From Oidiodendron maius Zn (taxonomy: Eukaryota; Ascomycota; Leotiomycetes; Myxotrichaceae), in assembly GCA_000827325.1 (NCBI GenBank), contig KN832872.1:186001-250000 (forward strand): a stretch of DNA of 64,000 nucleotides. The letters run 5' to 3'. Below the pieces are notes generated by a model. It did not search any database. It worked only from the letters and a program-made list of their open reading frames with translations, and was not told the origin of the DNA. Positions within the stretch are counted from its first letter, which is position 1. Each line of letters opens with the position of its first letter. The position numbers and the translations under genes are program-made. This document shows positions 48,974 to 61,144 of the stretch, piece by piece.

Positions 48974-49596
48974 ATGGGCTCCGGTTCATCGAAACCGGCC
49001 TCTGCGCCCGCATCCCATGTTTGGTCCAGGTACATTGTGGCCTCTCGCCTCCAGTCAACCTACTGACATGTCTCCAGCGAAACTCCCGTCCGATTCTCAC
49101 AAGAGCTTGTCGATTCTCTACAGGCTAGCACTGAGGTATGTGCAGCGCCCCGCTGCTCTGTTTGATTTTATCTACTTGCTGATATTTACTTGCAAAGACC
49201 GACTCAACCCGTGCCAAAAGCCTCGAGCTGCATGTTCAAAAACGGGTCGCTAGCGAGTTGCAACGGCTACAGGAGCGCACGGAAAGGGATCTCGAAGACC
49301 TGAAGCTCAAGATCTCGGCCGCTGAGGAGACAGCACAGAAGAAGTCTGCAGGCGATACCTTAAGGGACTTGGGTAGAGAGGCAGTCCAGAATGAAGTGAC
49401 GGAACTGAGGAAGAAGTTGGAGCGGAGAAAGAGATTGGCTGATGTAGACGAGGGGGTGGACAATGCTAAATCGGAGGTTATAAGGTGCTTGAGGGAGAAT
49501 GACCGAAGACCCCTAGACTGTTATAAGGAAGTGGAGAGGTTTAGGGAGGAGGTGAGGAGGCTAGAATCAGTTTGGGTCGAGAATATTATTAGATGA
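48974..49596 (+). CDS. MIC19: MIC19 (AIM13), MICOS complex subunit, CHCH protein
   Basis: Peripheral inner-membrane subunit of MICOS, which shapes cristae junctions. Exons 48974..49029, 49078..49135 and 49198..49596 (phases 2 and 0) give 170 aa. The start MGSGSSKPASAPASHVWSS has an N-myristoylation-type Gly-2. VRFSQELVDSLQASTE then TDSTRAKSLELHVQKRVASE match the DUF1690/Mic19 family. A long coiled coil follows. The C-terminal CHCH-like motif is IRCLRENDRRPLDCYKEVER (C-x10-C), as in yeast Mic19. It needs no cleavable presequence, since import can use the Mia40 route. Confidence 0.92.
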
Positions 49597-49743
49597 GAAT
49601 ATTAACACCAAAAGTGTACAATATGGGTAATAGAGGACAATGGGCTCACTCGCTCTGGGTATTAGGCCTGTCGTGTGATTTATATCTTGAACGATGGGGC
49701 GAGGACCGAGGCCTGATTCGCGGGTTCTAAACTGGTAATCATT

Positions 49744-50810
49744 TCATGGGAAGAATTCGAGACTGACTACATCTTCCGGATCTACTACGTGATCATCACT
49801 AGTGTTCTTCATCATCTCTTTTCGCCTCAATCCCTCGGCCCTTTTCCTCTCTTTCCTCATTTCTGCGTCCTCCCATTCCTTACCGCCGTCCCGTCCCATC
49901 GGTCTTGCATCGATAGTTGATAACTGTATTAGCAGCTCCCGGAATCTCGCAATTCTGTTTCTATTAACCCGAAACCTATCATTAGAAATCTCCAGCAAAG
50001 TTCTAAGAGACTCCTCTGAAACAGTGCAAACCTGCCTTCCATCTGCATGGAATCCAATCAGGGATTCCAAGGCAAGACCCATTGAGCGCACTGCCACCAT
50101 CGGAGTGGGAGCCTCTCTATTGGAGGATGTCAAGTTAACGGCACCACTCTCCCGGAATCCGGCTTGGAGGCCGGCCGAGAGAATAACCTGTGCCTGTTCT
50201 AAGGAGGCTGTGAGGATATGAAGGATCTGAAGATCGTCAGCAGGGAATTTATCCTGTATATTGCGTAGTTTAGCTGTTTGGTACGAACCATAGGCTCAAA
50301 TTTGAAATGGATAAACCTCTTCCCTCCACCATGTGACTGACCGCCATCCTGGTCTTCCATTCCCAGGAGCTTTTGCAAGCCACCAGCACCTTCATGTTGG
50401 CTAATATCGACTGCATTATGGGTGACAAATAGCCATCTGCCTCCTCCTCCTTTCCCTCCAACTCCTGCCGAGGTCTTTCCTCCCCCACGTTCATTTTCGA
50501 CAACTTGCGCTTCATACTGCCTAGAGCTACTTTCGCCCCTATCTTTCCCTTCTCCTACTTGGCCGCCCAGCCTAACCCAGTCATCTTGCTTCTTCCCCTC
50601 GAGAAAGACACTAATCCTTCCGGAACAGCTACTTGTCGTGACACAGCCCTCCAAGTGATTGATCTCATCGATCAATTCCCGAATGTCTACATCGATTGAT
50701 CCTTTTGGTGAGAGGTCGTCGTATTCAGATATCGGAATAGAGAGTTGATTAAGGATAATCTTCTTTTTGGCAAGGAAAGACTGCGAGAATGGAATCTTTG
50801 ATGGTTGCAT
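49744..50810 (-). CDS. TYW3: TYW3, tRNA-Phe wybutosine-synthesis methyltransferase
   Basis: Methylates N4 of the 7-aminocarboxypropyl-demethylwyosine at position 37 of tRNA-Phe in the wybutosine pathway. Exons 50289..50810 and 49744..50226 (phase 0) give 334 aa. The start MQPSKIPFSQSFLAKKKIIL is the first Met giving the family N terminus; the frame is open upstream. The signature GCVTTSSCSGRISVFLEGKK lies near residues 55-75. RWLFVTHNAVD, KRFIHFKFEPM|ILHILTASLEQA (across the splice), AGFRESGAVNL and PMVAVRSMGLALESLIGF follow. The tail is rich in Lys/Glu. The intron uses the atypical donor GTTCGT (50288). A Gly/Ser-rich insert near residues 85-135 is disordered. Confidence 0.93.
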
Positions 50811-51736
50811 GGTTGTGTAGACAGGGAAATGTGGGAGTGATGAACATACCATAGAAGGACTAGCGTCATAATCCCTGTTTTTCCGAGCTACACTCCTTAT
50901 AATTGAATCGATATCCAAACCTTCTTTTTCATCGCGCCCTGTAGTATCACAAAACATCACTCATATGTCTTTGAGCAAGGGTGGTATAGCCTTATTATCT
51001 CTTTATCTCTCATTATCTTTTTTAACTGTGTTTCGTGCTCAATCCTTCGTTGAAAGACAGTTCCCAGCTTTGTCCACGATCATCAAACTTACATCAAGAG
51101 TGATGCTGCTTTTCATTTTTCACCATAGCAATAATACGCGAGATATTCGTCACCTAGCACTTGGTTTATAAAGCTTTTAGGTTCGTCTTGAAGAGCTTGG
51201 GACTAATCATAAAACCTGAATCTCCTCGAACTAATTCATTATTATCCTTCATAATGCCAACCCCCCGCAAATGGAATCTTGACCGTCAATCTGAATTATG
51301 GATCAACTCCTCGAACTCTTCGATTCTGGATTTATCGCGCAAGCTTCTTGCCCTTATCTCTTGCTGAGTTTAGTATGTCCAGGCCAGTATCCGAATCATG
51401 CTGATCTTCAATAGACAAATGAAAGCAAAGAAAAGCAATAGTAAATATGCAGCCCTCCCACGGGCGATATAGGAATGATGTGGGGAACAGGGATGTGCAC
51501 ACATCAAATCTGCCTCAAACTTATCGTAAGCTAGAAATGCGGATACTAGCGTCAAGGATATGAAGTAGGTTCAGCAATGATCTGTCAAGATAAGGTAGTC
51601 CAGTTTGGCAGCTAACATAGTTCAGAACCACTGAAGAATCCTTTCAAGCATGCAGCATCAGAGCAAGAAGTATTTGATACCGAGGACACATTCCAAATGT
51701 TTTGTCAACAGTCCGCCATGCTGGATCAGAGATAAT
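50811..51736. other. Intergenic region
   Basis: About 930 AT-rich bases between the TYW3 start and the 3' end of the RRM gene. No gene seen. Confidence 0.5.
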
Positions 51737-54700
51737 CTAGCCCAAGGCTTGTCTCAGCAGCACTTCAATGGTGGTCCATTCAATTTGTGCCACCTCAGCA
51801 AGCGTCATTTGTTGGAAAGGGTCAGGGAAGTTCAGATGCTTGTCGAGTTCGCCGAAGAGCTTCTCTTCATCGGAACTGTGGCCCATAGCAGCTCGCTCAG
51901 CCAGCGAGAGTTGGCGCTTCTCAGTTGTTTCACGAATAATTGCGATATACCACTGAGTCGAGTTAACAGCCATTCCAGAACATTTAAACAGCTCGCATGA
52001 CTATCTTAATGCTATGATAAACTTACCAATAACAAATCAGCCGGAACGCCAGGCTTAGGCCCGATGGTCCAGAGATACTTCCAATAAGGTGCAAAAGGTG
52101 CAACTCCATGTTCAGCGGCGGTGTGGCCGTCAATCTGGCAGATGAAGACGATATCATCCTTCATGGAAGGTGTAAATCCACGACACTTCAATGCAGCCTT
52201 CCAAACACGCTTAAGGAGCATCGGAGTGAGACAGATGTCATCCTTGTCGGTATTGATACGATCGACGAGGAGAGCCAGAAGATCAATGGTGGCCTTGTGC
52301 AGCAGGTTTCTCTCTTCAATGGTAATGTAGTGCACCATATGCCATGGATACTGTTATAGTCAGTAAGAGATACCTCGAAATTTCATAATCTAAGCAGACA
52401 GACCTTGAGGAGAGTACTGATGAGACACTCGAATGGGCGCTGCGGGCAATCCTTTGAAAATGGAGACTACCAACGTTAAAACCGGGTATTTACAAAGCAT
52501 GAGAAATTATCAAAGCGCACTAAAGATATAGAGGACGCCACTTACTCGCTGCGGAGACTCAACGTGCTTCACCAACATGACCAGTTCTTCGCGGCTAACG
52601 AAGCCTTGGAATCCAGAGTTGAACCTCTCATTTCCATTCGTGGAGAGAATAATGGGCTTGGATCCATTCCACTTTACGTTTTTCGCCTTGGGAAATAAGT
52701 CCTTCATGAGATGCTCTTGGCTAGAAAGTTCCACCTCAACATGACGCTGGCCCAAACGGCCTGAACGTCCACCAGTACGGTTAGTTTCGAATCGATTGAC
52801 GGCAGCAACGGCCTCATCGAAACTAACAAACTCAACATAGCAATCTAATGTCTTGCTTGTGACACGCTCCATGATAATATGGACCGGCTCATTCTCATAT
52901 TCAGCAACAATCTTGGCATTGCGACCGAGAAATGCTAGCACTTCTGGGCGATTGACCGAGTACGGAATCTACAAATTGTTAGCGAATCCCTCACAATACG
53001 AAGGAAACTTACATTCTTAATCTTGACAACACCCCAATTATCATCCTTCGACAGTCTACAGGCTTCTGCAAATGGCAAGTTCTTGGGATCAGCTGCTTCG
53101 GCAAAAGTTGGCTTGCGTGTACCATTGCTGGTCAGGTTACGCAGTTGTGCGCTCATGCCTGAATTCTGTCCAGCCAGCGCCAGAGAGTTATTATTATATG
53201 GCACCACCGCCCGCATAGACACAAAAGGGTCCATTGAACGGTTCTTTTCTTGCAGTTTCGGACCATAGACGAAGGGATCATCCTCATCTATAGTCTTCAG
53301 GTTGCTCGCAGTCATGCTACCAGCAGCTAATAGGCCCATCTTTGGCGGAGAAGGTCGGTGTGAGCCTTCAGATGGCGTACGCAAATTGAAGCCCTCTATT
53401 CTAGGAGTGTTCTGAAGCCAGTCGAAGACAGCGCTATTATGAGGGGGGTCAGCGGATGATACTGTCTGTCCACGTCGAGATCGCATAGCAAGACTTTCAA
53501 TCTTACGGGGCTCAGAGCTGAATTCTGCGCTAGTTGCGTGTGGTATGAAGCTGAGTATAGGATTCACATTAATATTGGATTTAGAGTCTTCGATCTCAAC
53601 ACGACGAGAATTCTGAACCTTCGAAAAAGGGTTCGACTTCTTAACAGTTCTCTCTGGGGTTGGGGTTTGTGCAAGCTGAACCATCTTCTCCAAAGGTGTG
53701 CGAATGGAACTTCGACGCTCAAATTTCTTGATAGTGTCTTGGCCACTGTATATTGGAGTCCGTGCAGCCATTTGCTTGCTATGGATTGAGACCGAGGAGT
53801 TCTCATACTTCTTTGCAGTGCCTTGGCCTTTATATCGAGGTGTCTGCTCATCTGTGAGGGTGGATTGCTTACTGTGAACCGACATCAAAGAACTTTGTCG
53901 AGTGGAGAAACGAGATGTTGGTTGGTTTTCGATGCCGTATGTTGCAGTCAGACCAGCACCGAAGATACTATCCTGATTGTAGCTGCTGTGGGGCGCACAT
54001 GCCACACTCTGAGTATTGGCCAGGTTAGGATCAGGGAAGTTTGTTGCCCATGGCTGGCCTATACTACTGGGAACTAGTCCCTCAGAATGGGGAATGCTGT
54101 GGAAGCCTGGACCTGCATTTAGAGTCGGTATTATTTGGGCGAAGGCTGCTGCGGAACCCGCGTTGCTCATATGGTAACCATGAATATAGGCCGGGAACTG
54201 CTCAACAGGCGATGCATATTGGTCATAAGAAGGATTGCCGTAATGAGGCTGCTGGAAGTGAGATGGCAAGGCATTATCAGCTACTCCTCCATTCATGGCT
54301 AGTAGCGGAGCGAAGGGGTGATGGTTTTGGTAGGAGGCCGTGTGATCGATCTGACCGATCTGACCGATCTGAGTTCCTCTTTGGTAGTGATTCATCATTG
54401 AAGATGAGGGTGAGGAAGAGTTGCCTCGGAGATAGACACTTGGGTGCTCAAAGTGAGCCTGTCGGAAGTTATGACCACCACTAGAAGATTGAGACAAGTG
54501 GCTATGAGGAACATAGGGATCAGTGGCCGGGTTCAATGTCATTCCAGAGCTGTGAAAAGATTCCATGAGAGGAGAATCTCCTAGATCGGGAGTGGCCCAT
54601 GGCCTCATATCCTGCGGGTCAGCATTGGATCGGTGTTGCTCCTCACGGTTGCTGAGATAGTATGGCAAAGGCACCTGGGTCTGGAAGCTCTCAGAGGAGC

Positions 54701-54803
54701 TGGTCGATGTGCTTTGTCTATCATTGAACTGTGAGAGATTGGGAGACTGCACATACAAACCACCGGAGAAATCATCAGGGACCTGGTAGTGGCGATGGTC
54801 CAT
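51737..54803 (-). CDS. Large RRM-like RNA-binding protein
   Basis: Exon 1 53013..54803 and exon 2 52546..52968 join in frame, followed by three smaller exons to the stop at 51737 (SPFSKDCPQRPFECLISTLL; YITIEERNLLHKATIDLLAL; WYIAIIRETTEKRQLSL), for about 890 aa. The N-terminal 560 residues are disordered, rich in Ser, Gln, His and Pro, with a QIGQIGQID micro-repeat. An RRM-like fold follows: WGVVKIKN|IPYSVNRPEVLA, then VHIIMERVTSKTLDCYVEFV and FDEAVAAVNRFE. A second divergent RRM is suggested by GFQGFVSREELVMLVKHVES. The C-terminal domain is helical and unknown to me. Intron 3 uses donor GTCTGT. The role is probably post-transcriptional; the target is unknown. Confidence 0.8.
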
Positions 54804-56063
54804 TGTTGTCTTTTTTTGTGATGCTGGGATGGTTGGTTGTCAGATATCGGTTGTAGGTGGTGGTGTTTCGGATTTGGACAAGGAGGGGAAGAAACAAAAT
54901 GGCTGTCAAATACCAGAGAGAGGAACACTTTGTGGCCAAACTAGCTTGTGAAAGGGAAGTGCAGTGAATGGTTATCAATAGTGTAGACCTCACATTCTTT
55001 GATGCTAGTCTCACTTCTATGGGAGGCTAATGTTCAACGGGGAGAGTGATCCGATATTCACAGGCCTAAACGTACTATTTGTCCTTCTATGGAAATGCCT
55101 GGTTATGTGAATAAATATTTATTGTCCCGCCAACAAAACATTGCCTCGACAATTTGTATCAATTAAATGACTTCACGGCCATTTATATTAAACTTACATG
55201 TTATATAGTAGTATTGACTAGAGAGGAAGAACCTTGGATGGCATCTATCATGGGGCATCGATCATGTTGTATCCCGCTTAGCTTCCCCTGAATATCCAGC
55301 TCGCTTAGTGTCGCTTAGCGTCTACATCTACTTCAAGATATATAAGCCTTCAAAGCCTGATGCAGAGTAGGTAAACATACTTATGTAACACTCAGAAACT
55401 ATCAGTACTATCTTCAATCTCTTGATGCAGAAGCCCTTCATCAGCCATAGATATCTGTCTAGTTATTTTATACTATGTCCCAGGATGAAGTTAAGCGAGG
55501 AAACTAGTACAACTGGAGACGACTTTGAAATAAGGGGGTGAAATTTGTGCCGCAGAAGTCAGACATGAGCAACCCAACAAATTATTAACTGATTCATTAT
55601 TCTGGTATACTAGTGTGATTCAAATCCAAAATTTCAACTGTAGGTTCGGTTTTATGGCTACTAAGCTACCTACGTAGTCGATCGTGGTCCAAAATTATCA
55701 CCCAGTAGCTGAGAGAGAAAAATGCAACAATATATCTAGTATTGTGATCTTCAAGTGGAGATGAAGTATGTTGTAGGCTAAAGTAATCCAACTCCTCGCG
55801 CGGCAATACATAGTCCTTATACCAAGACGCCACTGGCCCAGAAGAAATGAGGGACCTCCTCCCTCTTGCACGGTTGAGCCATCCATATTCATGCATTACA
55901 AATGAAATACTTATCTGTGTTGGAAAAGGTTTGGCTGTAGAAGGTTCCTTTGTTTATGTTCCGCCCGTCCAGGCTTTACCACCTCTCTCGTCGTAAGCAT
56001 GAAAATCTATACCGGCACCCCTAGCTTGGAATTGCCGGGCCCGACATTTGAATTTTTCCTTCA
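54804..56063. other. Upstream region of the RRM gene and 3' flank of nimA
   Basis: About 1.26 kb. A long regulatory leader for the RRM gene is plausible. No coding sequence was supported in 54804..56063. Confidence 0.5.
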
Positions 56064-58355
56064 TCACCGTATAACTTTACGGCCCCTCGCTAAGAACGGA
56101 CTCGGCATCTCGTCTCTCTCTGGATCCCAGACTGGAGGTGGAGTGCTTTCTTTAGAACCCCGTTCCGCCATGCGAGCTGCAAAGGCGCGGCCTTTTGGCT
56201 CTGGACTTCGGGTCCCATCAGCAAGCTCGACTGGTCTGCCGCCAGCTCTGGCTTGTGCTAGTTCCACCAATGTCCTTCCGCGAGGAGCAATACCTCCAGC
56301 TCCGACATTGTTGGCTTTTACCATATTATTCTTCACAGCTACCTTGCTCAAATCGTCCCCGGAAGTTGTGTTTTTATGCTTCAAGCTACTTTTGCGTGTA
56401 GGAGAGACCGGTGTATTCTCGTGGCCTTGGAGATTTGTGGAGCTGGGGATCTTTGATAGTCTTCTATTTGGCGAATTGCTCCGCTCTTTCAGTGCCGTGC
56501 CACTGGACTGTGGCCTGAGATCAGGGGCACTGGATAATGTCTGTAATGAGGGAGCCGCAGTTTTAAAAATGTTTGCCTGGTTAGCCCTTGGTAACGGAAC
56601 AGTCTTTTGCGAGATTAACGCAGGCCGACTATTTGCTGACTTAAAGGGATTCTTGGAGGACTTAGGTCTCGTAGGTGAAGGCAGAAGAATATTTTCATCT
56701 TCATCATCCTCATCATCGGAGGTCAGCAGTATAGGATGCAAGCGTTCTTCAGCTCCAGCAGCAGTGGCGAAAATATTTCGGCCAGATCTGGGTGCTTTTG
56801 TGCTATTGTGGCGACGGGGCGAGAGAGACAAGGAAGCTATGGACATGGGTGATGGTTCGGACATTTCAACATCCATCGGAGTGCCGGCTGTGCCAGCAAA
56901 CATAGTTTGGGCCCTGCCAAACGGAGTGCGCGCAGTTTTCTTAAGCGCCTTGCGAGAATCCGGCGAGTCCACAGAGAGTTCGGTCAGATCTGTGGCCAAT
57001 GTTACATCGCAGTCTCCGGATGTGCTCACTGAAGAAAGTGGAATATCATTTCCCAGCTGAGAGCTTATGCCAGAGAAATCCTTCGCCGACGCAGTGCTTT
57101 GTGTGCTGGACCTTTTTTGCAATTCCATATCTACTCTTTCCTGGACTTCTTGGTCGAATTTCTTTTGCAGCCTTTCAATCTCTTGCTGCACAAGACGATT
57201 TATTTCCAGCTGGGCTTTAACTTCCCACTCCCTTCGTAACGAACTTTCAACCTCGTGTCGTATCTGCACCTTTTCTACATCCTGTATTCGGAGCCTCTCC
57301 TCCGCTTCTCGTAGCTTTTGCGAAGCAAGATCTTCCTTCGTCTTCAGCAATCGCCCGAGGTCCACAACTTCTTTCTCCTTCCGCATCAACTTCACAACAG
57401 GGAGATTAAGCAGAGCTGCAGTATCGGGTCGCCGATCTGGATTAACTCTAAGGCAGTCTTTGATGACAGCATTGAGTTCAGGAGAGTACACGCTAGGTAA
57501 GGGAGCGAACTTCCCCTCTTTGATCCTCTGTACGAGTTGGAAGTGAGACTTAGCGTTGAACGGTGGTTCTCGGGAGCACAGTTCGTAGATAATACACCCA
57601 AGTGACCAGATGTCGGATTTAAGGGTATACCGCTCGGCAGCGCATATTTCAGGGGACATGTAGAAGGGTGTCCCGACATAAGTTGATGCAAAATCGTGAG
57701 ATTGCATAATCTTCGATAGACCAAAGTCCCCAAGCTTGACCGAGTTATCTTCTCCTAGAAACACTTCATCATATTAGCCAGTGGTTCTGAGGAAATTATG
57801 TGCACTTACCGTTTTCAGGCTTGAGGTCACGATGGAGGATCGTGACACCTCCAGCAGGTTGTAGTGGTTTTGCGGAATTGCCAAGTCCCATCACGTTGCT
57901 TCCAACTTCTGGCGGGTCGACGCCATAGTGGCATCTATATAGCGCAGTAACTAGCTGAGAGAACATGCTCCACACGAACCCCTCTTCAGCATACTGCTGC
58001 TTCTGCTGGAGGCCCTTGATAACGCGACCGAGGTCTCCATTTCCGCAGTACTCCATATATAAATGAAGATCCTGGGTCGACTTTAAGTGTTCACGGTGAA
58101 AATATCCAACGATATTTGGGTGCCGAAGAGAAGAGAGGATGGCAAATTCTGCGTGGAGCTGTTCGCGTTCCTTGGGCGACATACGGACGTAGTTGATCTC
58201 CTTGCGACAGAGAATCTGGCCATCAGATTTTCTGCGCACCTTTCTAATGACTCCAAAGGAGCCATGGCCTTGCCATTGTCAGCTGTGCTCGGCATTCAGG
58301 CGCCTGAATACTCACCGATCTTCTCCAACACTTCATATTTGTCTGCTTCCGACAT
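56064..58355 (-). CDS. nimA: NimA/NEK2-type mitotic Ser/Thr kinase
   Basis: G2/M kinase of the NIMA family (Aspergillus nimA, S. pombe fin1). Exons 58316..58355, 57810..58268 and 56064..57763 (phase 1 twice) give about 732 aa. The kinase domain occupies residues 7-300: glycine loop IGHGSFGVIRKVR (across a splice), ATP-Lys in LCRKEINYVRM, catalytic loop LHRDLKPEN, DFG in VKLGDFGLSK, and activation segment ASTYVGTPFYMSPE. A NimA-typical insert (HYGVDPPEVGSNVMGLGN) precedes the catalytic loop. A coiled coil at about 330-420 gives dimerisation. The long Ser/Pro-rich tail holds many S/T-P sites and ends in a basic stretch. Catalytic residues are complete. Confidence 0.96.
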
Positions 58356-58708
58356 TATTTCCCGGGCTGGCGGATCACTGTATCTTCTAATATGGGTTAT
58401 TGGGCTGTCCAGATTCCCAATTCCATGTGCTATGGATCGGCGAAATCGTTGTGCAAGAGCAAGTTTTGTCGATTTGGTGATTGTCGAATTTCAGGGCAGC
58501 TCGGCCTGACTCGTCGGTATGGTGTTGACGATCTCGCTTGCTGGCACAGCAACGGTCCGCCCCTGCATACCGGACGATTCGCGCCTCAGGGCCCAGACTT
58601 AAAATAAGCGAGCTCTAATCGATAACAGTTGCCACATTCTCGAATACTGCGTCCGCTTGCTGGCATATATATATATATATATATATACTGGGAGCGGTGA
58701 GTCGCTTG
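58356..58708. promoter_or_regulatory. Divergent promoter nimA / ankyrin-BTB gene
   Basis: 353 bases between divergent ATGs. It contains an (AT)n microsatellite at 58665..58687, close to the BTB start. Confidence 0.5.
58665..58687. repeat. (AT)n microsatellite
   Basis: About 11.5 uninterrupted AT units, ending 21 bases before the BTB-protein ATG. Confidence 0.95.
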
Positions 58709-60776
58709 ATGCCCATAGTCGATATGGTTCTTCGCAAAGATGAGTTGGAGGTCCAGCTGAAGGACGAGCACCAGCTTATCAGAGACGGCGTTCTCAGAGA
58801 CGACTCGCCTCTGGATGTGAGCCCGGAATTCCAGAAGCTGTGTGACGCCTGCCGTATTGGGGATTTGAAAGGCTGCCAAGAAGTTATTGCCACTGGAGTC
58901 AATATCAATGCGAGGGATCTTTTTGACTATACACCGCTGATATTGGTGAGCTCTACCAACTATGATAAGTATGGGCGTAGAGGCTCCCGCAAGATGTCGA
59001 GCTGACTGGAGTTTCTAGGCCAGTCTTTGCGGACATTACGAAGTGGTTCAGCTCCTCCTAGAATCTGGTGCTCTCTGCGAACGAGACACTTTTCAGGGCG
59101 AGCGGTGCCTATATAATGCGTTGAATAATCGAATCCGAAACCTCCTCCTCCAATACGATTACTCTAAAAGCACCGACCCGCTGCAGCCACTTGCCTCACA
59201 TATATACTCGTTACTTACTCGGAACACCCCGAAAACTTCAGACATCAGCTTAACCGCTGGTCTGGAAGTGTGGAATTTGCACAAGTTTATCCTATCAGCA
59301 AGATCTCCGTACTTTCAGAAGAAATTGGTAGCGGCCCCAGAAACGTCGGTTTGGAGGCTGGCTAGCACAATACCCCGGGAAGCTTTTCAAGTCGCGTTAC
59401 GATATTTATATCTTGGAGATGTACCGTCGGATCTTGGTCTCGACAGTAATAGTGTTGTCACAGAAGAAGAAGTGCTCACAGGGATTGATAAAGTTAGCAA
59501 ACAACTAGAAATCGAGTCGTTATGGGAAGGTTTACTATCCGGGAACGACCGACGGCTCGCTAGGCAGCGGCACCAGGATGAAGTGACAAGAGGGCGAGAC
59601 CAGATTGAGTCTTTTTACCGGAATAATGTACTGAAGTACAAGATCTGTGTCGACTCCAGCATAGCTGCAGATGTAAAATGGACTCGAGATAATGGGATTT
59701 TCGCGGATGTTCTATTGCGGGCTGATACGGAGGAGGTAGAATTAGGCTCTGGACATGAGACGCCGAGGACGAGTAATACATCAGCCCCCTTGAATGGCAT
59801 TCCGATTGGCCCTTCGGAAATGCTGCTCTCACCTTCTCCATCCAGGAAGTCAAGACAGTCTGTTCTCTTCCCAGTTCATCGCGCGATGCTCTTGCGCTCT
59901 GAATATTTTCAGACCATGTTTACTTCTTCTTTCCAGGAAGCACAGCTCACGGAATACCTCCACATTGTGAAGGTGGATTGCTCACCCGCGGTCTTGGAAA
60001 TTGTTTTAGATTTCCTCTACACCGAGAAGGCTGATATTCCTATTGAACTGGCCCTTGATGTCCTCTTTGCTGCCGATATGCTATTTATTGAAAAGCTGAA
60101 AACGAAAGCTACTATCGTTATCAGTACGATAGGAAACGGTCCCACAACCCTGGCAGACCGTACACACACAGACGAAGTTGAGGACTCGGAGATGGAACCT
60201 ATCAATATCTATGATGTGATTCGAGCTGGGTGGTTTCTGAGAGTCCAGAGGCTGGAAGAATTTAGTGCGCGATATCTAGCGTACAGGCTGGAAGACTATA
60301 TTGATGATGCGGATTTCGAAGAGTTGATCTTGGAAAGTGCCCAGAGAATTGAGAAGAGAGAGGAGACTGACACAATCGAATTGCTCGACGAGTATGTTTC
60401 TAAAATTGGGACGACTATGCTCTGCTGACTTTGATCTAGCATTCGGTACTATCTCTCTGAACGATTTCGGCTCCGATTCGAAGACTCCGGCCTTGAAGAA
60501 ATTATGGATGAGGACGGAGAGATTAATGCCCAGGCAGCTCAAGCTATTGCCCAAGCCTCTACTGCAACAGATGAAGCTATATCTATGACTGAGACGCCCG
60601 CAAATGAGAAACATGAGAGCAACGAGAGTCATATCCCAAATCAACTCTTGAATGGCGAGATTAGGACTTTAGACGGAGAAATCGCTGGCGACGAGTTCGC
60701 AGCAGACGCGATAAATTACCAAGTCCTTCTTGGGAAGATTGACAAAATGCTAGATCGCCTGAATTTAGATGCCTGA
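58709..60776 (+). CDS. Ankyrin-repeat and double BTB/POZ protein (ABTB1/Btb3-like)
   Basis: Likely Cullin-3 substrate adaptor; domain order matches human ABTB1/BPOZ and S. pombe Btb3. Exons 58709..58945, 59019..60391 and 60440..60776 (phases 0 and 2) give about 648 aa. Ankyrin repeats lie at residues 30-125 (FQKLCDACRIGDLKGCQEVI, NARDLFDYTPLILASLCGHY, VVQLLLESGALCERDTFQGE). BTB1 lies at about 145-245 (SDISLTAGLEVWNLHKFILS). BTB2 lies at about 310-450 (FADVLLRADTEE, VLFPVHRAMLLRSEYFQTMF, VKVDCSPAVLEIVLDFLYTE). A BACK-like helical part follows, then an acidic C terminus. The first in-frame ATG is 58709; a second at 58724 is also possible. Confidence 0.9.
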
Positions 60777-61144
60777 ACAGACAACAAATACAGAGAACAG
60801 ATCTAGTAGCTATTTAGATGTCTGACGGTTGGCTATCAACAGTCTAAGTGACTAATAGAACACAATTAGATATAGCTAGCTGTATAGTAGCTACGCTCGG
60901 TATTAAGCTGAGAGGTTGAGCCTAATTAATCTCTCCTTTACTAGCAGCTACCGATCTTTTCTCCAGCCTTACCGGCAACCTGACCAAAATATTACTATAA
61001 TTTTACTGTGCGTGGCCTACATATTTCAAAATACTTTACATTAATTATGCTGCTTTATATTTCTTCCTTTCAACGGAGTGGGGAGATAATAATTTCTACA
61101 GTATGCTTTGCATCAGCCTTTCTCACCTACCACAATTGTCCTAC
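60777..61144. other. Intergenic, convergent 3' ends
   Basis: About 370 AT-rich bases. Nothing seen besides probable 3' UTRs. Confidence 0.5.
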
